DNA of 64,000 nucleotides from Microvirga alba (GTDB lineage: Bacteria > Pseudomonadota > Alphaproteobacteria > Rhizobiales > Beijerinckiaceae). Below, one piece after another: positions 32,866-42,600 of this stretch (positions are counted from its first letter, which is position 1; each line of letters starts with the position of its first letter). A program made the position numbers and the translations under genes. The notes below the pieces were generated by a model. That model was not told the origin of the DNA and did not search any database. It was given only the letters and a program-made list of their open reading frames with translations. The DNA is taken from NCBI RefSeq assembly GCF_015694465.1, contig NZ_JADQDO010000009.1, forward strand, positions 146,117-210,116, written 5' to 3'.

Positions 32866-35073
32866 TTACGCTGCTTTCTTGGCTTTGGCGCGCCCGTAGA
32901 AGGTCTCGCCCGACGCCGCCATTTCGAGGAGAATCCGCGGCGGTGCGAAACGGTCGCCGTGCTTGGCTTGCAGGGCTTTGCACAGATCGACGAAGGTCTT
33001 CGCGCCCATGAAGTCGATGTAGGACAACGCGCCGCCCGTGAACGGCGCAAAACCGAAGCCGAGGATGGAGCCCACATCCGCCTCGCGCGGATCGGTAATC
33101 ACGCCCTCCTCCACCGTGCGCGCGGCTTCCAACGCCTGCGTCACGAGGAGGCGCTGCTTCAACTCCTGCATGTCGATGCCTTCGGCGTCGAGGCGCTTCG
33201 GCTGCAGATCCTTCAAGCCCGGCCAGAGGTGCTTGGGGCCGCTCTCGGGGTAGTCGTAGAAGCCCTTCTTGTTCTTGCGGCCGAAGCGTCCTTCCTGCTC
33301 CACGAGGCGCGTCAGCAGCGCCTCCTGCTGCGGGATGATGGCGGCATCGCCCAGCTGCGCCTTCGTCGCCTTGAGGATCTTCAAGCCGAGATCGACGCCG
33401 ACCTCGTCATTAAGCGACAGCGGGCCGACGGGCATGCCCGCCTGCTTTCCGGCATTCTCGATCATCGCCGGCGGCACGCCCTCGGTGAGCATGAGATGGC
33501 CTTCGAGAATGTAAGCCAGCACGCAGCGATTGGCGAAGAAGCCGCGCGAGTCGTTGACGACGATCGGGGTCTTCTTGATCAGCCGCACGTAGTCGAGCGC
33601 GGTCGCGAGCGCCTTGTCGCCCGTCTGCTTGCCGAGGATGACCTCGACCAGCATCATCTTCTCGACCGGCGAGAAGAAATGGATGCCGATGAATTCATCG
33701 GGGCGCTTCGACGACTTGGCGAGACCGGAGATCGGCAGGGTCGAGGTGTTGGAGGCGAAGATGCAATCGGGACGGATCGCGGCTTCTACCTTCGCGATCA
33801 CCTCGGCCTTCACCTTCGGGTCCTCGAACACGGCTTCGATGATGAGGTCGCAGTCGCTCAAGTCATTGTATTCCGCACTCGTCTTGATCCGTGCGAGCAG
33901 CGCATCGCGGTCCGCCGTCTTGGCGCGGCCCTTCATGATCTGGTCGGACATGAGCTTGTGCGAGTACGCCTTGCCCTTTTCCGCCGATTCCAGGTCCTTG
34001 TCGATGAGCACGACCTCAAGTCCCGCATTGGCGGTGACATAGGCGATGCTCGCACCCATGAAGCCCGCGCCGACGACGCCGACCTTCTTCAGGTGTGTCG
34101 GCGGTACTTCCTTCGGACGGCGCGCGCCCTTGTTCAGCTCCTGCATGGAGACGAAGAGCGTGCGGATCATCGCCGCCGCTTCCTTCGAGCGCAGGATTTT
34201 GGCGAACCACCGCGACTCCACCTTCAACGCCTGGTCCATCGGCAATTGCAAGCCCTGATAGACCGCTTCCAGAATGGCATAGGCCGCCGGGTAATTGCCT
34301 TGCGTCTCGCGGCGATAGATGGCGTTCGCGGCAGGCCAGATCTGCATGCCGGCGGCCGAATAGACCTTGTTCGACGGCAGCTTGAAGTTCTTGTTGTCCC
34401 ACGGCGCTTCCGCCGAGCCACCGTTCTTGATCCACTCTTTCGCCGTCTTGACGATTTCATCGCGTGGCGCGACCGCATGGGCGAGGCCCATATTGCGGGC
34501 CATGAGCGCGCGGATTTGTTCGCCCTTGAACAGCATCTGCAACGCATCACCCGTCTGCATCAGACGCGCCACACGCTGCGTGCCGCCCGCGCCAGGAAAC
34601 AGACCGACCTTGATCTCCGGCAGGCCGACCCGCGTCGCCTCCGAATCCGAGAGAACGCGGAAATGGCAGGCGAGCGCCAGCTCGAACGCGCCGCCGAGGC
34701 ACACGCCGTTCACTGCCGCCGCGAAAGGCTTGCCGCAGGTTTCAAGCCGCCGATAGAGCAGCGAGAGCTTGCGCGACTCCTCGAAGAAGAAGCTCATCGC
34801 CTCTTCCTCGCCCTTCTCCTTGGCGAGCTTGGCGTATTGCGCGCCGAGCCCCTGAAGCATGGCGAGATCCGCGCCACCCGAAAAGCTGTCTTTCCCCGAA
34901 GTGATGACGCAACCCTTGATCGCGGCGTCACCCGCGACCTTCTCGACGATCTGCGACAGCTCCTCCATCACTTGCGGTGTGATGACATTCATGGAGCGGT
35001 CCGACATGTCCCAGGTCGCGAGCGCAATGCCGTCGCCGTCGACATCGAAACGGAAGTTGGTGAAGTTCGTCAT
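32866..35073 (-). CDS. 3-hydroxyacyl-CoA dehydrogenase/enoyl-CoA hydratase, FadJ/FadB-type multifunctional enzyme
   Basis: A 735-residue beta-oxidation enzyme. The first 190 or so residues are an enoyl-CoA hydratase (crotonase) domain with KDSFSGGADL and the oxyanion segment NGVCLGGAFELALACH and GLFPGAGGTQR. An NAD-binding dehydrogenase domain begins near residue 325 (KKVGVVGAGFMGASIAYVTA), includes IGIHFFSPVEKM with the catalytic His, and is followed by two C-terminal 3HCDH domains. It converts 2-enoyl-CoA to 3-ketoacyl-CoA. ATG 35073 has GGGAGAG upstream. Third gene of the operon, pairing with the thiolase. Confidence 0.95.
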   Translation of the reverse strand: MTNFTNFRFDVDGDGIALATWDMSDRSMNVITPQVMEELSQIVEKVAGDAAIKGCVITSGKDSFSGGADLAMLQGLGAQYAKLAKEKGEEEAMSFFFEESRKLSLLYRRLETCGKPFAAAVNGVCLGGAFELALACHFRVLSDSEATRVGLPEIKVGLFPGAGGTQRVARLMQTGDALQMLFKGEQIRALMARNMGLAHAVAPRDEIVKTAKEWIKNGGSAEAPWDNKNFKLPSNKVYSAAGMQIWPAANAIYRRETQGNYPAAYAILEAVYQGLQLPMDQALKVESRWFAKILRSKEAAAMIRTLFVSMQELNKGARRPKEVPPTHLKKVGVVGAGFMGASIAYVTANAGLEVVLIDKDLESAEKGKAYSHKLMSDQIMKGRAKTADRDALLARIKTSAEYNDLSDCDLIIEAVFEDPKVKAEVIAKVEAAIRPDCIFASNTSTLPISGLAKSSKRPDEFIGIHFFSPVEKMMLVEVILGKQTGDKALATALDYVRLIKKTPIVVNDSRGFFANRCVLAYILEGHLMLTEGVPPAMIENAGKQAGMPVGPLSLNDEVGVDLGLKILKATKAQLGDAAIIPQQEALLTRLVEQEGRFGRKNKKGFYDYPESGPKHLWPGLKDLQPKRLDAEGIDMQELKQRLLVTQALEAARTVEEGVITDPREADVGSILGFGFAPFTGGALSYIDFMGAKTFVDLCKALQAKHGDRFAPPRILLEMAASGETFYGRAKAKKAA

Positions 35074-35093
35074 GTTGCTCTCCCGTCTCGTTC

Positions 35094-36302
35094 TCAAACG
35101 CGCTCGATGATCGCCGCCGTGCCCATGCCGGCCGCGACGCACAAGGTGATCAACGCCGTCTGCTTGCCCGTGCGCTCCAATTCGTCGAGCGCAGTGCCGA
35201 GAAGCATGCCCCCGGTCGCGCCGAGCGGGTGGCCCATGGCGATGGCACCGCCATTGACATTGACCTTGGCGGGATCAAGCTCCATCGCCTGCAAATACCG
35301 CAGCACGACCGCCGAGAACGCCTCATTGATCTCGAAGAGATCGATGTCCTTCGTGGTCATGCCGGCTTTCTTCAGCACGAGCTGGGACACCTCGATGGGG
35401 CCGGTCAGCATGAGCGCAAGGTCGGAACCGAGCGAGGCGAATGCCTTGATGCGGGCTCGCGGCTTCAGGCCGGCCTTCGCACCGCCTTCCTTCGAGCCGA
35501 CGAGAACGGCGGACGCGCCATCGACGATGCCCGACGAATTGCCCGCGTGGTGGACGTGGTTGACGGCTTCCACATCCGGATGCGCATAGATCGCCACCGC
35601 ATCGAAGCCGCCCATCTCGCCCATCTGCACGAAGGACGCCTTCAATTGGCCGAGCGACTGCATATCGGTGGACGGGCGCATGTGCTCGTCCTTGGCAAGC
35701 AGCGTCAGGCCGTTGATGTCCTTCACCGGAATGATCGATTTCTTGAACCGGCCTTCATCCCAGGCCTTCGCCGCGCGCTTCTGCGACTCGACCGCATATG
35801 CGTCCACATCGTCGCGCGAAAATCCGTATTTCGTGGCGATGAGATCCGCCGAAATGCCCTGCGGCAGGAAGTAATTGGCGATCGCGATGCCGGGATCCAC
35901 CGGCCACGCACCGCCGGACGCGCCCATGCCGACGCGGCTCATGGACTCGACACCGCCACCGATGGCGATGTCCTTCATGCCGGCCATCACCTGCGACGCT
36001 GCAAGCGCCACCGCATCGAGGCCCGAGGCGCAGAAGCGGTTGATCTGCACGCCCGGCACTTCCTTGCCGAAATTGGCCTTCAACACGGCCGCGCGGGCGA
36101 TGTCGCCGCCCGCCTCACCGACCGGATCGACGCAGCCGAGGACGACATCCTCGACCAGTTTCGGATCGAGATGATTGCGGTCGCGGATGGCGTTGAGCGT
36201 AGATACCGCCAGATCGACCGCCGGCACTTCGTGCAACGAACCGTCCGGCTTGCCTCGCCCGCGCGGCGTGCGCACGGCGTCGTAAATAAAGGCTTCAGAC
36301 AT
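35094..36302 (-). CDS. Acetyl-CoA acyltransferase (thiolase, FadA-type)
   Basis: A 402-residue thiolase. The acyl-accepting cysteine is Cys91 in INRFCASGLDAVALA; the second site has EINEAFS, the His in GGAIAMGHPLGATG, and the C-terminal cysteine in LCVAAGMG. It cleaves 3-ketoacyl-CoA to acetyl-CoA and a shortened acyl-CoA, forming a complex with the multifunctional enzyme encoded 20 bases downstream. A strong AGGAGG precedes ATG 36302. Confidence 0.96.
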   Translation of the reverse strand: MSEAFIYDAVRTPRGRGKPDGSLHEVPAVDLAVSTLNAIRDRNHLDPKLVEDVVLGCVDPVGEAGGDIARAAVLKANFGKEVPGVQINRFCASGLDAVALAASQVMAGMKDIAIGGGVESMSRVGMGASGGAWPVDPGIAIANYFLPQGISADLIATKYGFSRDDVDAYAVESQKRAAKAWDEGRFKKSIIPVKDINGLTLLAKDEHMRPSTDMQSLGQLKASFVQMGEMGGFDAVAIYAHPDVEAVNHVHHAGNSSGIVDGASAVLVGSKEGGAKAGLKPRARIKAFASLGSDLALMLTGPIEVSQLVLKKAGMTTKDIDLFEINEAFSAVVLRYLQAMELDPAKVNVNGGAIAMGHPLGATGGMLLGTALDELERTGKQTALITLCVAAGMGTAAIIERV

Positions 36303-36331
36303 GGGATCCTCCTCCCGGCTTGTCTCGTGTC

Positions 36332-36361
36332 ATCCCGGACAAGCGAAGCGCGAGCCGGGAT
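36332..36361. repeat. Dispersed palindromic repeat within the beta-oxidation operon
   Basis: ATCCCGG (36332-36338) and CCGGGAT (36355-36361) flank GC-rich sequence including AAGCGAAGCGCGAG. This form (TCATCCCGG...CCGGGAT) is a familiar intergenic repeat in Hyphomicrobiales genomes. It fills the gap between the acyl-CoA dehydrogenase and thiolase genes and may tune mRNA stability. Confidence 0.55.
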
Positions 36362-36372
36362 AACGAGGTGTC

Positions 36373-38166
36373 CTAAAAAGCTTCCGCCGGCATCGCCATT
36401 GTCGCATCCGCGCCTGTGGTGATGCAGGCAAGGCGCGTCGCCGTCTCCGGCATCAGGCGCTCCATGAAGAAGCGGCCCGTCATCAGCTTGGCATCCATCT
36501 TGTCCGCAGCGCCGTCGCCTTGCGCCTTCCTGACATTCGCGGCCTTCGCCATCTTGGCCCACATGTAGCCCAGCGCGACGATGCCGAAGAGGTGCATGTA
36601 GTCGGTCGCGCCCGCGCCGGCGTTGTCGGGCTTCGCCATGGCGTTGTTCATGAACCACATGGTGGCTTGCTGGAGATCCGCCAAGCCTTTCTGCAGCGGG
36701 GCAACGAAACCCTTGAGGCTCTCGTCGTTGGCGTTTTCCTGACAGAACGCACCGACCTCGTTGAAGAAGCCCATGACGGCGCGTCCGCCATCCTTCGCCA
36801 GCTTGCGGCCGACAAGATCCATGGCCTGAATGCCGTTCGCGCCCTCATAGATCATGGCGATGCGGGCATCGCGCACGAACTGCGACATGCCCGATTCCTC
36901 GATATAGCCGTGGCCGCCGAACATCTGCTGCGCCTTGACCGCGTTGTCGAAGCCGAGATCGGTCAGCACGCCTTTCACAACTGGTGTCAGGAGGCCCATA
37001 TGGTCATCAGCAGATTGGCGCTCCGCCGCATCCGAGGACCGATGGGCGATGTCGCTCTTCAACGCCGTCCAGACCAGAAGCGCGCGGGCCCCCTCGTTGA
37101 ACGCCTTGATCGACAGAAGCGTGCGGCGCACGTCCGGGTGCACGATGATCGGATCGGCGGGCTTGTCGGGATATTTCGCCCCCGTGAGAGCGCGGCCCTG
37201 AAGACGATCCTTCGCGTAGGCGACGGCGTTCTGATAGGCGACCTCCGATTGGGAGAGCCCCTGCACGCCCACCGCCATGCGGGCCTCGTTCATCATCACG
37301 AACATGGCGTTGAGGCCGCGATTGGCTTCACCGATGAGCCAGCCCTTCGCGCCGTCATAGTTCATGACGCAGGTGGCGTTGCCGTGAATGCCCATCTTGT
37401 GCTCGATCGAGCCGCAAGACACGCCGTTGCGCTCGCCGAGGGAGCCGTCGCCCTTCACCAGGAATTTCGGCACCACGAACAGAGAGATGCCCTTGGTGCC
37501 CGCCGGTGCGCCCTCGATCCGTGCCAACACCAGATGGACGATGTTCTCCACCATGTCGTGCTCGCCGGCGGAAATGAAGATCTTGGTGCCGGTGATCGAA
37601 TACGTGCCGTCGCCATTCGGCACGGCCTTGGTCTTGAGAAGCCCCAGATCCGTTCCGCAATGGGGCTCGGTGAGGTTCATGGTGCCGGTCCAGGTGCCTT
37701 CGACCATTTTCGGCACATAGGTCTTCTTGATGTCCGCGGGCGCGTGGACGAGAAGCGCGGCGATCGCGCCTTGCGTCAGGCCGGGATACATGGCGAGCGC
37801 CAGATTCGCCGAGGAAACAAACTCCTGCATGACCGTATTGAGGGTCGAGGGCAGACCCTGGCCACCATATTCTTCCGGCATCGAAAGGCCCATCCAGCCC
37901 CCGCCGGTATAAGCGTCGTAGGCCTCCTTGAAGCCCTTGGGCGTGGAAACGGAGCCATCCGGGTGTCGCACGCAGCCCTCTTGATCCCCCGAAAGATTAA
38001 GCGGCGCAAAAGCCTCCTCGCAGAGTTTGGCGCCCTCGCTCAAAACCGCTTCCACCACATCCGGCGTCGCGTCGGCGAAGCCCGGCAGGTTGTTGTGGCG
38101 CTCGATAGGAAAGACGTCGTTCAATAGGAACATCACATCGTCGACGGGGGCCTTGTAGACCGGCAT
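36373..38166 (-). CDS. Acyl-CoA dehydrogenase (long form, with C-terminal extension)
   Basis: A 597-residue flavoprotein of the longer acyl-CoA dehydrogenase class (as in AcdA/DmdC), about 200 residues longer than the basic fold. The FAD/substrate segments MNLTEPHCGTDLGLLKTKA and ITGTKIFISAGEHDM are clear, and the catalytic base is about Glu441 in IYEGANGIQAMDLVGRKL. A C-terminal helical domain follows. It performs the first oxidation of beta-oxidation. ATG 38166 (AGGAG upstream) begins MPVYKAPVDDVMFLLND, typical of this class; the upstream open frame is ignored. First gene of the operon. Confidence 0.95.
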   Translation of the reverse strand: MPVYKAPVDDVMFLLNDVFPIERHNNLPGFADATPDVVEAVLSEGAKLCEEAFAPLNLSGDQEGCVRHPDGSVSTPKGFKEAYDAYTGGGWMGLSMPEEYGGQGLPSTLNTVMQEFVSSANLALAMYPGLTQGAIAALLVHAPADIKKTYVPKMVEGTWTGTMNLTEPHCGTDLGLLKTKAVPNGDGTYSITGTKIFISAGEHDMVENIVHLVLARIEGAPAGTKGISLFVVPKFLVKGDGSLGERNGVSCGSIEHKMGIHGNATCVMNYDGAKGWLIGEANRGLNAMFVMMNEARMAVGVQGLSQSEVAYQNAVAYAKDRLQGRALTGAKYPDKPADPIIVHPDVRRTLLSIKAFNEGARALLVWTALKSDIAHRSSDAAERQSADDHMGLLTPVVKGVLTDLGFDNAVKAQQMFGGHGYIEESGMSQFVRDARIAMIYEGANGIQAMDLVGRKLAKDGGRAVMGFFNEVGAFCQENANDESLKGFVAPLQKGLADLQQATMWFMNNAMAKPDNAGAGATDYMHLFGIVALGYMWAKMAKAANVRKAQGDGAADKMDAKLMTGRFFMERLMPETATRLACITTGADATMAMPAEAF

Positions 38167-38231
38167 AGAGCTCCTCCCAGGTCGGATATCAGGCATTGGC
38201 GACAGCTCTTCAGAGCGCGGCCAGCCATTCA

Positions 38232-38253
38232 GATAGTTCACATATAAACTATC
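38232..38253. promoter_or_regulatory. Palindromic operator candidate before the beta-oxidation operon
   Basis: GATAGTT (38232-38238) and AACTATC (38247-38253) are separated by the AT-rich spacer CACATATA. The 22-base dyad lies 66 bases upstream of the acyl-CoA dehydrogenase ATG, where a promoter should be. A TetR- or MerR-type regulator would fit; the nearby MerR gene is the first suspect. Confidence 0.55.
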
Positions 38254-38738
38254 AACTCACCCTGGGGAAGAGGTAGGGCGCGAAATGTTCGACGGAACAC
38301 GCGAAATTGAGTTTTCTGAAATTCGCAGAGGCGGTCCTTCAGGGACGCTCGGGCCGAGTGGCGCACGCGTCGGTCAGCCGGAGGGTCGGGCCGATCAGAT
38401 CCACCGGTCAGGCGCGCTCTTCGATGGCTCAGAACCGGATAAGGGAGCGGCGGTAAAAACGCGCCATAGGCCAAGCAAACCCGGCAGCGCTCTCAATAAA
38501 GAGTCAAGAGATAGGCAGCAGTCGGGAGATAGGCGAAATGCGCCAAGCCAACAACGGCTATCGCGCGAGTGTCATGCACTCGGTCGAAAGGCCTGGCCCC
38601 TAGAGCGCCATCTGGAAAGCAGCCGGCGATTTCAGTCATTGCTGCCGGGCTGGAGGCAGCGATTTCCATCCCGCCGCTTCTGTCGAGTGGCGAAAGACTA
38701 TCAAGACGAAGGATTATCAACCACCCGCCGAGGCGGGA

Positions 38739-38770
38739 GCGCATTCCGATCCAATTGAATCGGAATGCGC
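38739..38770. terminator. Stem-loop after the MerR gene
   Basis: GCGCATTCCGAT (38739-38750) and ATCGGAATGCGC (38759-38770) form a perfect 12-bp stem with an 8-base loop, 78 bases after the MerR stop codon in its direction of transcription. It may be the MerR terminator; the ATTCCGAT...ATCGGAAT core also looks like a dispersed repeat. Confidence 0.55.
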
Positions 38771-38847
38771 GATAGAAACTCTTACTTTGTCGCCTTTTCC
38801 GGCGCAGATCCGCTTCTGCGGAAGCGAACCCAGAGAGGGCTCGGCCG

Positions 38848-39273
38848 TTACGCTGCGACCGCCAGATTCGCGCGGCGTGCCTTCAGCTCGATCAGAGCCT
38901 GCTCGATCTCTTCCTTTTGCTGCTCCAGATGGCCGATCTGATCTTCAATCTGGTCCAGCGAAAGCTTGAGGTTGGTAGCCTGTCCATCGCTCAGGCGCTC
39001 CTCGGCCAGCATGGCCCGAATCTCGGTGAGCGTGAATCCGAGCTGCTTCCCTTTGAGAATGACCGAGAGACGGTCGCGGTCGCGAGCGTCATAGATACGG
39101 GCCGTTCCATCGCGTCTGGGCGAGAGAAGCCCGCGATCCTCGTAGAACCGGAGGGTTCGCAAGGTTACGCCAAATTCGCGCGCCAAGTCACCGATCGTAT
39201 AGGACTTTGCGCTTTCCGAAACATCCTCCGCTTCAGAAATGGCCGCATAATTCCCTGGGATATCTTTATTCAT
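38848..39273 (-). CDS. MerR-family transcriptional regulator
   Basis: A MerR regulator of 141 residues from ATG 39273 (146 from ATG 39288, equally in frame). The DNA-binding part reads YTIGDLAREFGVTLRTLRFYEDRGLLSPRRDGTARIYD, followed by RDRLSVILKGKQLGFTLTEI and a long coiled-coil dimerisation helix rich in Glu and Gln. No C-terminal cysteines for metal binding are present. In many alphaproteobacteria a MerR protein of this type lies beside acyl-CoA dehydrogenase-fadAB genes and, like LiuR, controls acyl-CoA catabolism. Same strand and upstream of that operon here. Confidence 0.9.
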   Translation of the reverse strand: MNKDIPGNYAAISEAEDVSESAKSYTIGDLAREFGVTLRTLRFYEDRGLLSPRRDGTARIYDARDRDRLSVILKGKQLGFTLTEIRAMLAEERLSDGQATNLKLSLDQIEDQIGHLEQQKEEIEQALIELKARRANLAVAA

Positions 39274-39659
39274 GCCGTGCCCCACCATTCTTCGTTTTGC
39301 TTACCGGGATGGGGGTCCCGATATAGAACCCTCGATTCACCAATAATGAAATGATAGAACATTAAATATATCAACTGCAAGTGTGTTGCAACACATTCAA
39401 CCGTAAGGATAGGACGGGCCCTCTCATTGCCGGACGCCGCAAAGTAAGCTGCGCTGCATCCCCCGAGGGCATCCCGGCTAAATGCTTTCCCTTTAACGGC
39501 TTTTTTACCACGCCGGTCAAAAGCTGCGCCGTCGGCTTCAAGGATCCCGGGGCGTTTCTAATGATTCGCATCCCATGCCGGATCCAAGGCCGTCACGACG
39601 GGATCTGGTGTGGGGACATGTCCGTCGTTGTTGGGCTTTACTTCCCCACAGGCGCGGCC
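39274..39659. other. Intergenic region between MerR and PodJ-like genes
   Basis: 386 bases between divergent genes. The MerR-proximal half (39335-39400) is AT-rich and likely holds its promoter. It includes the perfect 14-base palindrome TGTGTTGCAACACA at 39382-39395 and GANTC sites at 39334 and 39563 (the CcrM methylation motif). A reading frame continuous with the PodJ-like gene extends back to 39381, but its sequence looks non-coding. Confidence 0.45.
39382..39395. promoter_or_regulatory. Perfect 14-base palindrome, possible operator
   Basis: TGTGTTGCAACACA is a perfect palindrome about 110 bases upstream of the MerR start codon and 265 upstream of the PodJ-like start. It has the size of a dimeric repressor site. 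It could serve either divergent gene; no regulator can be named. Confidence 0.35.
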
Positions 39660-42600
39660 ATGAGACGACACGTTCTCTCGACACTTGAAGGTCTGGACCT
39701 GCACGTCCGCGAGGTGGCCGAAGCCGCCGCGCGCCGGTCGGGCCTGAGTCTTGAGGAATGGGTGGCGGCGGCACTGGCTGAGGAGACAGATCCCGGGCCG
39801 AAGCCTCCTCTCCCGAGCCGGGCGGGCGAGGATTTCGACAGCATCGTCGCACGGATCGCCAAGACGGCGACCGCCCGCAAAGCACCAAAAGGGGATTATG
39901 AGACCCTTATGAGCGCCGTCGCGGCCCAGCACGAGCGCCGCGCTCAGGACCAGGCTTCAAGAACAGCCATCGCGCTTGAATCCATGGCGAGCTGGATCGA
40001 ACATGCCGAGGAACGGCTGAACGAAACGGCAAGGGCTTCGGCACACCACCAGGATCGCATGGCCTCCGCCCTTTCGGACGCCCTGTCCGCGCTGAAAGGC
40101 CGTCTCGACACGGTCGAGCGCCATGTCGTTTCCGAGCGGCCAGCCCCCGCGCGCATCGAATTTCCGGTTCAAGACGCCATCAAGGCGCTCGAACCTCTGT
40201 CCGAGACATTGGTCGGGCTGCGGACGGATATGTCGCGCCTCGCCGAGCGGCTGGAACAACCGGCCAATCCGGCGGTGGAGGCCATTCGCACAGAAATCGA
40301 GCGTCTTCGCTCAAGCATGGCCGGTCTCGCAACACGGGACGAGATCGCGACATTGGATCACGCGCTCCGCGACGTCACCAAGGATCTGGATCAGGGGCGC
40401 TCCAGCAAGGATTTGCTGACGCTCGCCCATTCGATTGCCGCCATCTACCAGCAGGTCCAGGGCCTCTCCGACGAGTTGGCCGAAGGCTTGCATCGCCGGA
40501 TCGGCGCCGAAATCGACGCGATCAAGCGCAAAATCGACGGCGTCGCCGAGACCGGGGTCGACCGCTCCGTCATCGATTTTCTCAGCAGCCAGATCGTGGA
40601 CATGCGTCACGACCTGTCCCGCCGCGCCGAGCCGCAGCAGATCGAGCGCCTGACCGGCGACGTCGCTTCGCTCAGCCGGCAACTTGCGGATCTTCGCGCC
40701 CATCAGGTCGGCCGCAGCGATTTCGCCGCGTTGAAAAGCTCGCTTGAGAATGTGTGTTCCGCCCTCACCCGCACCGTTGCGGCCCAGGAGGCGAACGATG
40801 TCCCCGGGCACCTGCAGGATCTGAGCCGCCGCCTCGACATTCTGGCGAGCCGACCGGAACCGGAGCCCGCCAATCTCGAACCGATTGCGGAACAACTGGC
40901 GTTGCTGACGGAGCGGATGGCGACCCTGACCGACAGCCGTTTCGCGCAGCATGACACGCTGACGGCGATGATTACCCGCCTCTCTTCACAGGTTCAGGCC
41001 GTCGCCGATACGCCGCCGCCCTCGCACGAGCCCCTGCTGACGCGGTTCGACAGGCTTGAGGACGAGTTGCGGCAGGTCGGCCGGCAGGCCGACACATCGA
41101 GCGTGGAGCTGATGCTGCGTTCGATCAGTGCGCGGCTGGAGGAGACGCCCTCGCCCGCCTCGGCGTTTGACGCCCTCGAAAGGCGAATTGTGGCCCTGTC
41201 CGAGCGGTTCGACCGCACGCCGGCCGATCCGCTGCACCAGGTCGTCGCAGAAGCGGCGTCTCACCTACAGAAGCTGCGGAGCGAGACGCAGGCCATCGCC
41301 GAGCAGGCCGCAAAGGCAGCCTTGAGAGATGTTCAGCCGAGCGCGCCGGCCATCGGCGACCTTGATGCCCTGAAGCAAGGCTTTGTCGAGCTGAAGGCCC
41401 TTCAGACCCGATCCGACAAGAAGACCCAGCAGACCCTTCGCGCGGTTCACGACGCTCTTGAAACGCTCGTCTCCCGCTTCCCCGATCAAGGTCCGATGAC
41501 ACGCGGCGCCGGTTCCCCGACACAATCGGCGGACGACATGGCCCCCGCCGATCGCCTGGAAGCCGCCGTGCGCAGGCTTCACGCGGCAGCTTTGTCCCAG
41601 ATGGAAGAGGTGTCCGCGGCGTCACCGGAGCCGGTGCTCACGCAGGAGTCGGAAAGGCTGGATGTCGCGGCTGACACACCGCGCGGCGCGGGCACAGCGT
41701 TTTCGTCGCACGCAACCGATTTGGGCCAAGTGCGCGCGAGCTTCATCGCGGCAGCGCGCCGTGCGGCACAGACCGCACCGCAGGAAAAATCGGCGACCGA
41801 GTCTCTCCCAGAGCCGCATTCGGACGTTCAGGCTGAAGACGCGGATGCGACTGCGTTGGAGATGGCAGCTCTTTCTGCCCCCTCCCTGATCGAACGCATT
41901 CGCCGGTCTTTCGACAATCATCGCCGCCCGCTTCTGTTCGGCTTGGCCTTTCTGATCCTCGCTGCCGGAACGGCGCAAATCCTGTCGGGCGGGCAGCCAT
42001 CCCAACATACGGTGATCGCGACCGGGCCGAAAGGCGTGACCCGTGTTGCAGCATACGAGACCGCTTCCCGGCTGGAGCAGGTCGGCGCGAGCGCCCTGAG
42101 CGCAGCGGCCGAGCCGGAACAGTTCGGCTTGTTTCAAAGGTCGAGCCTGACGACAGCCTCCCTCGCGGCACCAAAATTTCCTGTCGATCCGGATACTGTC
42201 GGCGAAATCCCACCTCTTCTTCCGGCGGCTCTGCGTCAGGCGGCCCTCTCGGGCGATGCGGCGGCGATTTCCGAGGTCGCAGCGCGTGCCGTGGAGGGTC
42301 GTGGCCTTCAGAAGGATCTGACGCTCGCCGCGAGACTCTACGAGCGCGCGGCGCAAGTGGGTTTCGCACCGGCGCAAGAGCGTCTTGCCATGCTGCACGA
42401 AAAGGGCCTCGGCGTCGCGAAAGACACCAAGCTCGCGGCGATCTGGTATGAACGGGCGGCATTGGGCGGGAATGCCCGCGCCATGCATAACCTCGCCACG
42501 CTCCTCGCCTCGGGCATTAATGGCAAGCCTGACTATTCTTCGGCGCTACGCTGGTATGCCGAGGCTGCCGAGGCTGGCGTGCGGGACAGCCAGTTCAACA

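Larger units (their letters stand above)
38167..38847. other. Intergenic region between MerR gene and beta-oxidation operon
   Basis: 681 bases with no gene I can support; the open frames here (for example 38285-38758 plus and 38493-38744 minus) have biased, repeat-like compositions and resemble nothing. It contains the operator-like dyad at 38232-38253 and the hairpin at 38739-38770. The rest may be decayed sequence. Confidence 0.55.

Noticed and set aside
38285..38758. Open frame of 157 codons in the gap before the beta-oxidation operon
   Set aside because: No recognisable domain, odd composition, and it overlaps the 12-bp hairpin; more likely non-coding.
39381..39659. N-terminal extension of the PodJ-like protein back to 39381
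   Set aside because: The extra 93 residues are Cys- and Arg-rich and include an operator-like palindrome; the family N-terminus fits a start at 39660 or 39618.
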